From Actinomycetes bacterium (GTDB lineage: Bacteria; Actinomycetota; Acidimicrobiia; Acidimicrobiales; Bog-793), in NCBI GenBank assembly GCA_021803215.1, contig JAJZLV010000049.1, forward strand, positions 1-42,258: a DNA stretch of 42,258 nt. Reading direction: 5' to 3'. Made by a program: the position numbers and the translations under genes. The notes beneath the pieces are model-generated. The model made no database searches. It was not told the origin of the DNA and saw only the letters and a list, made by a program, of their open reading frames with translations. Shown here in pieces: positions 8,123-16,540 of this stretch; positions within the stretch are counted from its first letter, which is position 1; each line of letters starts with the position of its first letter.

Positions 8123-9232
8123 TCAGCGATCGGTCGCGACCACCTCGACCCTGTGGAACTCCCGCAGGTTCTCGCAGCCGCACATAGCCATGGCCGAGCG
8201 CAGAGCTCCGAAGAGATTGGCCCGGCCGTCGCTCCCCCGGGCCGGGCCGACGAGGACCTCCTCGAGCGTCCCGGCGACCCCGACACTCACCCGCGGGCCG
8301 CGTGGCAGGGTCGGATGGGAGGCGGCCGGGCCCCAGCAAAAGCCCCGTCCGGGTGCCTCCTCGGTCGACGCCAGGGCCGTGCCGAGCGCCACGGCATCAG
8401 CTCCGCAGGCGATCGCCTTCACGAGATCGGCGCCGGTGCGAAGAGGGCCGTCGGCTATGACCTGGACGTAGACCCCGCTCTCTTCCAGATGCCGTGAGCG
8501 AGCCGCAGCCGCATCGGCGATGGCCGTGGCCTGCGGGGCACCGAGGCCGAGCACATCGGCGGTGCTGGCGCCGTCGCCCGAGCCGACGCCGACGAGGACG
8601 CCGACCGCTCCGGTCCGCATCAGATGGAGCGCCGCCTGGTAGGAGGTGCAGCCGCCCACCATGACCGGGATGTCGTACTCGCGGATGAACCTCTTCAAGT
8701 TGAGCGGCTCGTTCGTCTTGGAGACGTGCTCGGCAGAGACCACCACGCCCTGGATCACGAGCAGGTCGAGCTCGGCCTGCACCACCGCCCTGGCGAACTC
8801 GAGAGTCCGTTGCGGGGTGAGGGCGCCGCAGGTGAGGGCGCCGGCCGAGCCGATCTGGCGGATCCGCTCGGTCACGAGCTCGGCCTTCACCGGCTCGGCG
8901 TAGACCCGCCGGAGGACCTCATGGGCCTCCTCCTCCGGGGCCGCCGCGATCTGCTCGTAGGCCGGGGTGGGGTCCTCGTAGCGGGTCCAGAGGCCCTCCA
9001 GGTTGAGCACTGCGATGCCGCCCAGCTGGGCGACCTCGACCGCTCTCGACGGGCTCACCACCGCGTCGAGAGGCGAGGTGAGAAAGGGCAGCTCGTGGAC
9101 GTATCCCTCGATCGCCCACGAGAGGTCGACATCTCTCGGGTCTCGGGTCCGTCGGCTCGGCACCACGGCTATCTCGTCCAGCTCGTAGCCGCGCCGAGCC
9201 GACTTGGAGATGCCGATCTCGATCTCAGCCAC
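8123..9232 (-). CDS. guaB3: GuaB3-family IMP dehydrogenase-related protein
   Basis: A 369-residue TIM-barrel protein of the IMPDH/GMP reductase superfamily, close to mycobacterial GuaB3. Signatures are MAEIEIGISKSARRGYELDE at the N-terminus, LLVIQGVVVSAEHVS, VMVGGCTSYQAALHLMRTGA, and AIACGADAVALGT. There is no CBS (Bateman) insertion. The loop that carries the catalytic cysteine in canonical IMPDH reads GVGSGDGAST, without a cysteine, so classical IMPDH chemistry is doubtful; the same loop lacks cysteine in mycobacterial GuaB3. The start is GTG at 9232, immediately after the TGA of the upstream NUDIX gene, so the two are translationally coupled. A canonical guaB, usually just upstream in actinobacteria, is absent here. 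Confidence 0.9.
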   Translation of the reverse strand: MAEIEIGISKSARRGYELDEIAVVPSRRTRDPRDVDLSWAIEGYVHELPFLTSPLDAVVSPSRAVEVAQLGGIAVLNLEGLWTRYEDPTPAYEQIAAAPEEEAHEVLRRVYAEPVKAELVTERIRQIGSAGALTCGALTPQRTLEFARAVVQAELDLLVIQGVVVSAEHVSKTNEPLNLKRFIREYDIPVMVGGCTSYQAALHLMRTGAVGVLVGVGSGDGASTADVLGLGAPQATAIADAAAARSRHLEESGVYVQVIADGPLRTGADLVKAIACGADAVALGTALASTEEAPGRGFCWGPAASHPTLPRGPRVSVGVAGTLEEVLVGPARGSDGRANLFGALRSAMAMCGCENLREFHRVEVVATDR

Positions 9233-9982
9233 TCAGCTCTCCCTGCTCTTTCCCGGCGAGCGAGCGTACCTGGCCTCGACGGCGAGGGCCTCCAGGAAGC
9301 TCACGAGGATCCGGGCGCTGAGGCCCCAGATGACGTCCTCCCCCCGGTCGAAAAAGTGCATCCGCCAGCTCTCCTCCTCGCCCGGGGCCCACTCCTCCTC
9401 CCAGTACAGGTGCGGGTCGAAGAGCTGGGCGAGCTCTATGAGGAAGGTCTCTTCGACCTCGGCCCGGTTGACGAGCAGGCGCGGCGAGCCCGCGACGAGC
9501 CCGACCACGGGAGCGATCTCGCCCGGCCGCGAGTGCTGCGAGACGGCCGGGAGCCGGCCGACGAGGCGGACGGCCGCCGGGTCGAGGCCCACCTCCTCAT
9601 GCGCCTCCCGCAGGGCCGCCTCGACGATGCCCTCGTGCGGCTCGCGGGCACCGCCCGGAAAGCCGTTGTCCCCGGGGTTGCTCCTGAGCCCGACGGCCCG
9701 GCGGATCACGAGGAGCTTGACGCCGGACCCCTCCTCCTGCCAGCCGAGCGCCAGCAGCACGGCGGCACGGGCAGCAGGCTCCCTCTCTCCCGGCAGGCCG
9801 GCCGAGAGGCGGGAGAGGGCCGACTCGATGCGGGCGGAGGTGGCGACCAGCTGGCGCTCGGCTGCAGAGAGGCCCACGAAGGCGGCGGCCGGCCCCTCGA
9901 GCCGCCTCGCCTCGGCCGGGCGGGGGAGGCCCTGGCGAAACCGGCCCACCGTCGAGAAGGGGCCGCCCGGTCGTTTCTCCAT
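9233..9982 (-). CDS. NUDIX hydrolase, CoA pyrophosphatase-like
   Basis: A 249-residue NUDIX protein. The NUDIX box reads GAREPHEGIVEAALREAHEE followed by VGL, a perfect GX5EX7REUXEEXGU. Immediately before it are LLVIRRAVGLRSNPGDNGFPGG, matching the extra signature (LLxxRxxxLRxxxGxxxFPGG) of the CoA/acyl-CoA pyrophosphatase subgroup (NudL/NUDT7-like). It probably cleaves CoA or its derivatives to 3',5'-ADP and phosphopantetheine species. About 80 N-terminal residues of uncertain role precede the domain. The gene heads a two-gene unit with guaB3 with no spacer, and is divergent from the kinase-like gene at 10140. Confidence 0.85.
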   Translation of the reverse strand: MEKRPGGPFSTVGRFRQGLPRPAEARRLEGPAAAFVGLSAAERQLVATSARIESALSRLSAGLPGEREPAARAAVLLALGWQEEGSGVKLLVIRRAVGLRSNPGDNGFPGGAREPHEGIVEAALREAHEEVGLDPAAVRLVGRLPAVSQHSRPGEIAPVVGLVAGSPRLLVNRAEVEETFLIELAQLFDPHLYWEEEWAPGEEESWRMHFFDRGEDVIWGLSARILVSFLEALAVEARYARSPGKSRES

Positions 9983-10139
9983 CCAAGCGAGGGTAGGTCA
10001 GAGCGGGGCGGCCCGGGCCGCCCCGCTCGTGAAAGCCCGCCTCCGCCTGCAAGGGGCCGAGGCGGCAACGAGCAGCTGGGGGCTCTCGCCGGCAGCTCGG
10101 GAGATGGCCCTCGTCGTGGCGGGTTGTTACCTTTCCCCT

Positions 10140-11039
10140 ATGCCAACTGCGCCCGGCGAGGTGCTCACCGAGGTGCTCTGCCGGCTCTGGCCAGGCGAGC
10201 AGCTTCGCTCCGAGCCGCTCTCGGGCGGCATCACGAACTTCAACTTCCGGGTGTTCCTCGAGGACCGGAGCGTCGTCGTCCGAGTGCCCGGCGGGCGGAC
10301 CGAGCTGCTCGGCATCGACCGGCACGCCGAGGCCAGCGCCAACGCCCTGGCTGCCGGCATCGGGGTGGCGCCCGAGATCGTGGCCTTCGACGAGGCGACC
10401 GGCTGCATTGTCACCCTCTTTGTCGAGGGGCGGCCGGTGGGAACCGACGATCTCGGGGCCGAGCCGATGCTCGGCGAGGTGGTGGCGGCCCTTCACCGGG
10501 TCCACGGAGCCGGTCATGTCAAAGCGCTGTTCGACCCCTTTGCCGTGGTCGCCGGCTACCACCGGGAGATCACCTCACGCGGCGGCCGTGAACCCTTCGC
10601 CTACGAGAAGATGGCGGCCCTCCTCGACCAGGTGGCGAAGGTCTGTCCCGTCGAGCCCTCCGCGCTCGGCCACAACGACTTGTTGAACTCGAACCTCATC
10701 TACGACGGGACGGTCCGCATCCTCGACTGGGAGTACGCCGGCATGACCGATCCCTTTTTCGACCTCGCCAACTTCTCGTCCAACAACGAGCTCGGAGACG
10801 AGCGCGACGAAGCCATCCTCCGGCACTACTTCGGCCAGGCGAGCTCCCAGTCGATCGCCAAGCTGCGGCTCATGAAGCTCGTCTCGGAGGCACGAGAGGC
10901 GATGTGGGGCGCCCTGCAGCACGTCATTTCCGACCTCGAGATGGACTTCGCCAGCTACGGAGCCGAGCGGGCAGAGCGCTTCTTCGCCCTGGCCGAGCGG
11001 CTCGACCTCGGCTCGCTTTTGAGCGCCGCCGCCCGCTGA
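10140..11039 (+). CDS. Choline/ethanolamine kinase-like phosphotransferase (APH fold)
   Basis: A 299-residue protein with the aminoglycoside phosphotransferase/choline kinase fold. A nucleotide-binding region LSGGITNFNFRVFLEDRSVVVRVPG lies near residues 28-50. The Brenner catalytic motif is LGHNDLLNSNLIYDG (H178, D180, N185) and the metal motif RILDWEYAGMTDP (D196). The SGGITNFNF start resembles choline kinases and LicA more than antibiotic kinases, and the neighbouring permease, regulator and methylamine-type dehydrogenase support a choline or amino-alcohol substrate. The substrate remains an inference. The ATG at 10140 has no clear ribosome site; the preceding TTGTTACCTTT suggests a leaderless or near-leaderless transcript. 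The open frame extends far upstream (to 9204) only as a shadow of the NUDIX gene. Confidence 0.8.
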   Translation: MPTAPGEVLTEVLCRLWPGEQLRSEPLSGGITNFNFRVFLEDRSVVVRVPGGRTELLGIDRHAEASANALAAGIGVAPEIVAFDEATGCIVTLFVEGRPVGTDDLGAEPMLGEVVAALHRVHGAGHVKALFDPFAVVAGYHREITSRGGREPFAYEKMAALLDQVAKVCPVEPSALGHNDLLNSNLIYDGTVRILDWEYAGMTDPFFDLANFSSNNELGDERDEAILRHYFGQASSQSIAKLRLMKLVSEAREAMWGALQHVISDLEMDFASYGAERAERFFALAERLDLGSLLSAAAR

Positions 11040-11143
11040 GAGCGGCCCGGGCGCCCGGACGGTCTCCCGCACGGCCATCTGCCGGCCGGCGGTGGGAACC
11101 GGGCTTGCTCGGCAGCCAACCCGAGCGGGGCGAGCTCGCTTTT

Positions 11144-11178
11144 CGGGCCTCCCGCTCCGCCTCGGACCGGGAGGCCCG
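11144..11178 (+). terminator. Long hairpin downstream of the phosphotransferase gene
   Basis: CGGGCCTCCCG (11144-11154) pairs with CGGGAGGCCCG (11168-11178), an 11-bp perfect stem. The apical part adds TCCG/CGGA around a 3-base loop. It lies about 105 bases after the kinase stop, inside the 381-bp gene-free stretch 11040-11420. The only other features I see in that stretch are a short palindrome near 11047-11058 and the operator at 11216. Confidence 0.5.
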
Positions 11179-11215
11179 CCGCCCGGCCCAGCCTGTCCGA
11201 GCTCGCAAGAATTAG

Positions 11216-11223
11216 GTCTAGAC
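11216..11223. promoter_or_regulatory. Perfect HutC-type GntR operator (GTCTAGAC) upstream of the permease
   Basis: GTCTAGAC is an exact palindrome matching the HutC-subfamily consensus GTMTAKAC. It stands in an AT-richer patch (11211-11233), about 200 bases before the permease start, and a HutC-type regulator gene lies 1.8 kb downstream. It is the likely binding site of that regulator. Confidence 0.55.
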
Positions 11224-11420
11224 AATAAGACTTGGTGGCGCTACCTTCGCGCTCGACCGCAAGCGTGGTCACGAAAGCGCACTCGGGGGAGGGAAGAGCC
11301 TCAGAACTCTTCAGCCGCAAGGGCCCAGTCCGTGGCCTGCACGAGGCTGGTCGCTTGTGAGTGAGATCCGGTTCTGCTCTTTCTGCTCTGCGGGCTGCGA
11401 TGGCCAGAGGAGCCGCTGAC

Positions 11421-12983
11421 ATGGCACGAGTCGACAACGTCGGAGCGATGACCGAGTCTGTTGACAGCAAGGACCTTGCCCGTTTTGGCTACCGACAGGA
11501 GCTGCACCGCACGCTCGGGCTCTTCAGCTCGTTCGCAGCCGCCTTCAGCTACATATCGCCCTCGACGGGGATCTTCACCCTCTTCGCCCTCGGGCTCGCC
11601 ACCGTCGGCGGCGTCTTCATCTGGAGCTGGCCGCTCGTCGCCGTCGGCCAGTTCATCGTGGCCCTCAACTTCGCCGAGGTGTCGAGCCACTTCCCCATCG
11701 CCGGCTCGGTCTTCCAGTGGACCAAGTACCTGGCCGGGCGGACCTATGCCTGGTTCACGGGCTGGATCTACCTGATCGCCGGGATCCTCACCGTGACGGC
11801 GGTCGTCGTGACGCTGCCGCTCACGATCCTGCCAGCACTCCAGAACATGGGCTGGCACCTCGACGCCGCCAGCCTGCACGACCAGGTGGTGGTGGCGGCG
11901 ATCACCCTGGTGCTGATCACGATCCTCAACATCTACTCGGTGAAGCTCGTCTCTGTCATCAACAACACGGGCGTCTTCTTCGAGATCGTCGGCATGGTGA
12001 TCTTCGCCATCGTCATGCTCATCGTCCACCGCCACCAGCCCATCTCGGTCGTCACCAACAGCGCCGGCATCCACGTCGGGTTCGGCCCCTTCTTCGCCGC
12101 CATGTTCATGAGCCTCTTCGTCATCTACGGCTTCGACACCGCCTCGACCCTCGCCGAGGAGACCAACGACCCGCGGCGCAAGGCACCGCAGGCAGTGCTC
12201 GCCTCGGTCGGGGGCGCCTTCGCCATCGGCGGCATCTTCCTCCTCGCCACCCTCATGGCGATACCGAACCTGAAAAAGGCGGTCAGCGCCGGCTGGGGCC
12301 CGGCCCAGATCATCGACGCCAACTTCTCGAAGTTCTGGGCGACGGTCTACCTGCTCGTCGTCTCGGCCGCCATCTTCGTCTGCTGCCTTTGCATCATGAC
12401 GGCCACGGTGCGGCTCTGCTTCTCGATGGCGAGGGACAACCGCCTGCCGCTCTCCAAGCCGCTCGCCAAGGTCCACTCCCGGCTCCACACCCCCATCTGG
12501 GCTTGCGTCGCGGTGGCCGTCGTGGCGGCCATCCCGCTGTTCAAGTACGCCGGGGCAGGCATCGTGGCGATCGCCGCCACCGGCATGATCTATCTGTCGT
12601 ACTTCCTAGGGAACCTGGCCATCATGAAGGCCCGGCTGCGCGCCAAGTGGCCGAAGGAGAGGACTCCCTTCCGCCTCGGGGCGGCCGGGCCCATCATCAA
12701 CTTCCTCGCTTTGGCCTACGGGGGTGGCATGCTGGTCAACTTCGCCTGGCCGCGAGCCGCCAGCAACCCGACGCCGAACCAGACGGCCGGCGCCTTGAGC
12801 CTCGGGGTCGGCTTTTTGAACCGGGTGCCGATCCTTTACACCGTGCTCTTGTTCGTCGTCGTCGTCGGCGCCTTTTACTACGGCGTCTTCGAGTCCCGCA
12901 AGAAGCTCGTGGTCGTCGTGCCGCCCGAGGTCGGCCCCGTGACCGTCCCCGCCGAGTCCGTCCCGCCCGAGGAGCTCGCCTGA
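11421..12983 (+). CDS. APC-superfamily amino acid/amine permease
   Basis: A 520-residue integral membrane transporter of the amino acid-polyamine-organocation superfamily with about 12 hydrophobic segments. The first conserved region is FSSFAAAFSYISPSTGIFTLFALGL, where SPSTGIF replaces the classic unwound TM1 motif. FMSLFVIYGFDTASTLAEETNDPRRKAPQAVL is the TM6 and following consensus region. The start was set at the ATG at 11421 (MARVDNVGAMTESVDS) because GAGGAG lies 9 bases upstream; an earlier in-frame start at 11361 is less likely. Relatives carry amino acids, GABA or ethanolamine-like amines, and the substrate is not resolved here. It converges on gntR with a single base between the two stops. 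A HutC-type operator upstream suggests repression by that regulator. Confidence 0.88.
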   Translation: MARVDNVGAMTESVDSKDLARFGYRQELHRTLGLFSSFAAAFSYISPSTGIFTLFALGLATVGGVFIWSWPLVAVGQFIVALNFAEVSSHFPIAGSVFQWTKYLAGRTYAWFTGWIYLIAGILTVTAVVVTLPLTILPALQNMGWHLDAASLHDQVVVAAITLVLITILNIYSVKLVSVINNTGVFFEIVGMVIFAIVMLIVHRHQPISVVTNSAGIHVGFGPFFAAMFMSLFVIYGFDTASTLAEETNDPRRKAPQAVLASVGGAFAIGGIFLLATLMAIPNLKKAVSAGWGPAQIIDANFSKFWATVYLLVVSAAIFVCCLCIMTATVRLCFSMARDNRLPLSKPLAKVHSRLHTPIWACVAVAVVAAIPLFKYAGAGIVAIAATGMIYLSYFLGNLAIMKARLRAKWPKERTPFRLGAAGPIINFLALAYGGGMLVNFAWPRAASNPTPNQTAGALSLGVGFLNRVPILYTVLLFVVVVGAFYYGVFESRKKLVVVVPPEVGPVTVPAESVPPEELA

Positions 12984-12984
12984 C

Positions 12985-13785
12985 TCACTGCCCGGAGAGG
13001 TGGAAGCTCCACACGACCATGCGGGTCCGGTCGCCCCGAAAGAGGTCCCGGGCGAGCTCGACCGGGGCTCCGAGCCCGTCGAAGGCGATCCGCTCCACCG
13101 CGAGCAGCGGGTCCCCGACCCCGACCTCGAGCAGCCGGGCGGTCTCCTTGCCGGCGGTGACCGGCTCGATGGTCTCGACGCCCCGGACGGGGCGGGCGCC
13201 GTAGCCCTCGGCGAGCAGGTCGTAAAGGGAGCCCTCGAGGGGACCGGCCAGCAGGCCGGGAAAGCGGGCGGCCGGGAAGCTCGAGCACTCGAGGAGGACC
13301 GGGCGACCGTTCGCCAGGCGGAGCCGCCGGATCTCGTAGAGCTCCGCCCCGGTCTCGAGCTCGAGGGCGGCGGCAGCCTCGGGAGAAGCCGGCAGGCTGC
13401 GGGCCCGCAGCACGACGGCTGTGGCCGTGAGCCCGATCCGGCGGGCGTGCTCGGAGAAGCCGGCGAAGCTCGAGAGATCGCGCTCGAGCTTCGGCTCGGC
13501 CACGAAGGTGCCGCCCCGCCGGCCGACGCTCCGGCGGATGAGCCGGCGCCGCTCCAGCTCGGCGAGGCTCTGTCGGAGGGTGAGGCGGTTCACGCCGAAC
13601 CAGGCGGCCAGCTGGCGCTCGGGCGGCAGCCGGTCGCCCGGCTGCAAGAAGCCGTCCTCGACGGCCGCCGCCAGCACCTCTGTGATCTGGGCGTAGAGGG
13701 GGCCGGCCGCGCTGCGAGGAGCCGCCACCCACGAGGGCGCCTCGAAGAGCATCTCGCGCCCGGCGTCCTTCTGGCGGCTTGGCAT
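12985..13785 (-). CDS. GntR-family transcriptional regulator, HutC subfamily
   Basis: A 266-residue regulator. The N-terminal winged helix-turn-helix (about residues 28-95) reads PLYAQITEVLAAAVEDGFLQPGDRLPPERQLAAWFGVNRLTLRQSLAELERRRLIRR in outline, with the GTFVAEP wing. The C-terminal UTRA effector domain (about 110-262) places it in the HutC subfamily, whose ligands are often amino acid or sugar metabolites. ATG 13785 was chosen for its GGGAG ribosome site 7 bases upstream and because the frame upstream (to 13947) has no homology. It is divergent from the dehydrogenase gene across a 133-bp region with tandem operator-like repeats, so autoregulation and control of the dehydrogenase are likely. 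Confidence 0.9.
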   Translation of the reverse strand: MPSRQKDAGREMLFEAPSWVAAPRSAAGPLYAQITEVLAAAVEDGFLQPGDRLPPERQLAAWFGVNRLTLRQSLAELERRRLIRRSVGRRGGTFVAEPKLERDLSSFAGFSEHARRIGLTATAVVLRARSLPASPEAAAALELETGAELYEIRRLRLANGRPVLLECSSFPAARFPGLLAGPLEGSLYDLLAEGYGARPVRGVETIEPVTAGKETARLLEVGVGDPLLAVERIAFDGLGAPVELARDLFRGDRTRMVVWSFHLSGQ

Positions 13786-13866
13786 AGTGATCTCCCGTTC
13801 TCGCTCCGCCGATTCTCCTACGAGCGAGGCCTGGCGGGACAGCCGGGCGGGGCTCGCCCTGTCTAT

Positions 13867-13894
13867 GGTATAGATGATTTGGTATAGATGATTT
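13867..13894. promoter_or_regulatory. Tandem 14-bp direct repeat with near-HutC operators
   Basis: GGTATAGATGATTT occurs twice head-to-tail (13867-13880 and 13881-13894). Each copy contains GTATAGAT, one base off the HutC consensus GTMTAKAC. Just upstream, TCTAT and ATAGA (13862-13874) form a small inverted repeat. The pair sits 25 bases before the dehydrogenase start and 82 bases before gntR, where a repressor would control both promoters. The AT-richness contrasts with the surroundings. Confidence 0.55.
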
Positions 13895-13918
13895 GACGAA
13901 GACCAAGGAGATGGGCAG

Positions 13919-16336
13919 ATGATCGAGCGAGCACGGGCCGTCGTCATCGGGGGCGGGGTGGGCGGTTGCTCGATCCTCTACTGGCTCGGCCGCCTCGGCT
14001 GGTCCGATGCCGTCCTCGTCGAGCGGGCCCAGCTGACGAGCGGCTCGACCTTCCACTCGGCCGGTCTCGTCGGCCAGCTCCGCTCGTCGCTGCCCCTCAC
14101 CCGGATGATGATGAACTCCGTCGAGCTCTACCGCGAGCTCGGGCGGGAGACCTCGCTCGAGACCGGCTGGAGAGAGGTCGGCTCGCTCCGGCTCGCCTCG
14201 TCGCAAGAGAGGATGGAAGAGCTCGAGCGCCAGGCCGCCTGGGCCGAGACCTTCGGCCTGCCGCTCCAGCTCATCTCGGCAGGAGAGGCGGCCGAGCTCT
14301 TCCCCCCGATGTCGACAGAGGGGGTGCTCGGGGCCGCCTACCTTCCGACCGACGGCTACCTCGACCCGAGCCAGCTGACGCTGGCCCTCGCCAAGGGAGC
14401 CCGCCAGCGGGGTGCGAGCGTGCTGACCGAGACGAGGGTGACCGGCATCGAGGTGGCTCGGGGCTCCGTGCAGGGCGTCCTCACCGACAAGGGCCGGATC
14501 GAGTGCGAGGTGGTGGTCGACGCCGGCGGCATCTACGCCTACGAGATCGGCCGTCTGGCCGGGGTCAACGTGCCCGTCGTGCCGATGGCGCACCAGTACG
14601 CCATCACCAAGCCGTCCGGGCTCTCGCGTGAGATGCCGACGCTGCGGGACCCGTCGCTGCTCGTCTACTTCCGCCCCGAGAGCGGTGGACTCATCGCCGG
14701 TGGCTACGAGCGCAACCCCGCCGCCTGGGGACTTGACGGGATCCCTCCGCGCTTCAACAACCAGCTCCTCCCGCCCGACTGGGAGCGCTTCGCTCCCCTC
14801 TTCGAGGCGGCCGCCTTCCGGGTGCCGGGCTTGGCCGAGGCGGAGATCATCCAGGTCGTGAACGGACCGGAGGCCTTCACGCCCGACGGCGAGTTCATCC
14901 TCGGGCCGAGCGAGGTGAAGGGGCTGTTCGTCGCGGCCGGCTTCTGCGCCCACGGGATAGCCGGCTCGGGGGGGATGGGCCGTCTCGTCGCCGAGTGGAT
15001 CGTCGATGGTCGCCCGGGCCTCGACGCCTGGGAGATGGACACCAGGCGCTTCGGCCCGCAGTACAAGAGCCGCCAGTACGCCCTGGCGCGCACCGAGGAG
15101 GTCTATGCCACCTACTACGACGTGCGCTACCCGGGCCACGAGCGGCAGGCGGGCCGCCCGCTCAAGGTATCGGGCGCCTACCAGCGGCTCTTGGAGCTCG
15201 GAGCCGTCTTCGGCGAGAAGGGCGGCTGGGAGAGGGCCAACTGGTTCGAGTCCAACGCGGCCGCCGGGGACGAGGGCCTCCGACCCTCGGGCTGGGCCGG
15301 CCGGCTCTGGTCGCCGGCGGTCGGGGCCGAGCATCGGGCCTGTCGCGAGCGGGCCGCCCTCTTCGACGAGAGCTCTTTCTCCAAGCTCGAGGTGCGAGGC
15401 GCCGGGGCGGCCGACTTCCTCGAGCGGCTGGCGGCCAACAGGGTGGCGCGCGGAGTCGGAGCGATCACCTACACCCAGCTCCTCAACGAGGCGGGAGGCG
15501 TCGAGTGCGATCTGACGGTGACACGGCTCGCCGAGGAGCGCTTCCGGATAGTGACCGGAACCGCGACGGGCAACCACGACCTCGCCTGGCTGGCGGCCCA
15601 TCTGCCCGCGGACGGCTCGGTCGAGATCGAAGACGTCACCTCCCGTTACGGCTGTCTGGCGCTGTGGGGGCCGGCGGCCCGTGAGCTCCTGCAGCCCCTC
15701 ACAGACCAGGACCTCTCGAAGGGCTCCTTCCCCTACATGCACGCCCGCCAGATGACAGTCGGGCCCGTCCCCTGCCTCGGCATGCGGGTCACCTTCGTGG
15801 GCGAGCTCGGCTGGGAGCTGTACTGCCCGGCCGAGTACAGCCTGGCGCTCTGGGACGCCCTGATGAGGGCCGGAGAGCCGTTCGGCCTCGTGCCCGGCGG
15901 CTACAAGGCGATCGAATCGATGCGCCTCGAGAAGGGCTACCGGGTCTGGGGAAGCGACGTCACCTCCGCCGACACCCCATATGAGGCGGGTCTCGGCTTC
16001 GCGGTCAAGGCCGACAAGGAGACCGAGTTCATCGGCCGCGCCGCGCTGCAGGGAGCCGAGCAGCCAGAACGCCGGCTCGCCTGCCTGCTGCTCGAAGACG
16101 ACAAGGCCGTCGTGCTCGGATCGGAGCCGGTCCGGCTGGATGGCCGCGCCGTCGGCCGGGTTACGAGTGGAGGCTACGGCTACACGATCGGGCGCTCCAT
16201 CGCCTACGCCTACCTGCCGGCCGCCGAGGCGGAGCTCGGGCGACGGGCCGAGGTCGGGATCTTCGGGCGCAACGTCGGCGCCGAGGTGGTCGCCGAGCCG
16301 CTCTTTGACCCCGAGAACCTCCGAGCGCGCTCCTGA
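13919..16336 (+). CDS. FAD-dependent dimethylglycine/sarcosine dehydrogenase-like oxidoreductase with GcvT domain
   Basis: An 805-residue flavoprotein. The N-terminal DAO domain (about 1-380) starts VVIGGGVGGCSILYWLGRLG (Rossmann dinucleotide fold). It contains TSGSTFHSAGLVG, where H46 matches the histidine that binds FAD covalently in dimethylglycine dehydrogenase. The C-terminal half (about 430-800) is the aminomethyltransferase (GcvT) fold that binds tetrahydrofolate, with YTQLLNEAGGVECDLTVTRL and VGELGWELYCPAEYSLALWD. The protein probably demethylates dimethylglycine, sarcosine or a related N-methyl amine and passes the one-carbon unit to folate. ATG 13919 has AAGGAG 8 bases upstream. The regulator gene and operator repeats upstream indicate substrate-dependent induction. 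The exact substrate is not certain. Confidence 0.88.
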   Translation: MIERARAVVIGGGVGGCSILYWLGRLGWSDAVLVERAQLTSGSTFHSAGLVGQLRSSLPLTRMMMNSVELYRELGRETSLETGWREVGSLRLASSQERMEELERQAAWAETFGLPLQLISAGEAAELFPPMSTEGVLGAAYLPTDGYLDPSQLTLALAKGARQRGASVLTETRVTGIEVARGSVQGVLTDKGRIECEVVVDAGGIYAYEIGRLAGVNVPVVPMAHQYAITKPSGLSREMPTLRDPSLLVYFRPESGGLIAGGYERNPAAWGLDGIPPRFNNQLLPPDWERFAPLFEAAAFRVPGLAEAEIIQVVNGPEAFTPDGEFILGPSEVKGLFVAAGFCAHGIAGSGGMGRLVAEWIVDGRPGLDAWEMDTRRFGPQYKSRQYALARTEEVYATYYDVRYPGHERQAGRPLKVSGAYQRLLELGAVFGEKGGWERANWFESNAAAGDEGLRPSGWAGRLWSPAVGAEHRACRERAALFDESSFSKLEVRGAGAADFLERLAANRVARGVGAITYTQLLNEAGGVECDLTVTRLAEERFRIVTGTATGNHDLAWLAAHLPADGSVEIEDVTSRYGCLALWGPAARELLQPLTDQDLSKGSFPYMHARQMTVGPVPCLGMRVTFVGELGWELYCPAEYSLALWDALMRAGEPFGLVPGGYKAIESMRLEKGYRVWGSDVTSADTPYEAGLGFAVKADKETEFIGRAALQGAEQPERRLACLLLEDDKAVVLGSEPVRLDGRAVGRVTSGGYGYTIGRSIAYAYLPAAEAELGRRAEVGIFGRNVGAEVVAEPLFDPENLRARS

Positions 16337-16355
16337 CCGAGAGACGCTCGGGAGC
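16329..16355 (+). terminator. Bulged hairpin at the dehydrogenase stop codon
   Basis: CCGAG (16337-16341) pairs with CTCGG (16347-16351), and outer GCTC/GAGC extends it past a 4-base bulge overlapping the TGA. No U-run follows. The remaining 185 bp before the convergent membrane-protein gene show nothing clear. Confidence 0.25.
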
Positions 16356-16540
16356 GGCCGGCGCGCCTCCCGGGCGCCAGAGCCGACGATCCCACCCATC
16401 GAGCGGGCGGGGCCGGCCGCCGCGTTGTCGTCCACCACCTGGCAGGCGCCCGGAGCAAGATCAGCGATCGCGCGTCGCGTCCTCTCGCCCCGGCGGGCTC
16501 TCGGTCTAAAGAGCTCCGGTCAGCTCTCGGCCGCGGCCGA

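Noticed and set aside
9204-10139. An upstream extension of the kinase-like protein to 611 residues.
   Set aside because: The extra 312 residues are antisense to the NUDIX gene; homology begins only after the ATG at 10140.
12878-16438. A 1186-codon open frame on the minus strand opposite the dehydrogenase and permease ends.
   Set aside because: It is antisense to well-supported genes, its product is low-complexity and unlike any family, and such long shadows are normal at this GC content. Only its gntR neighbour in another frame is real.
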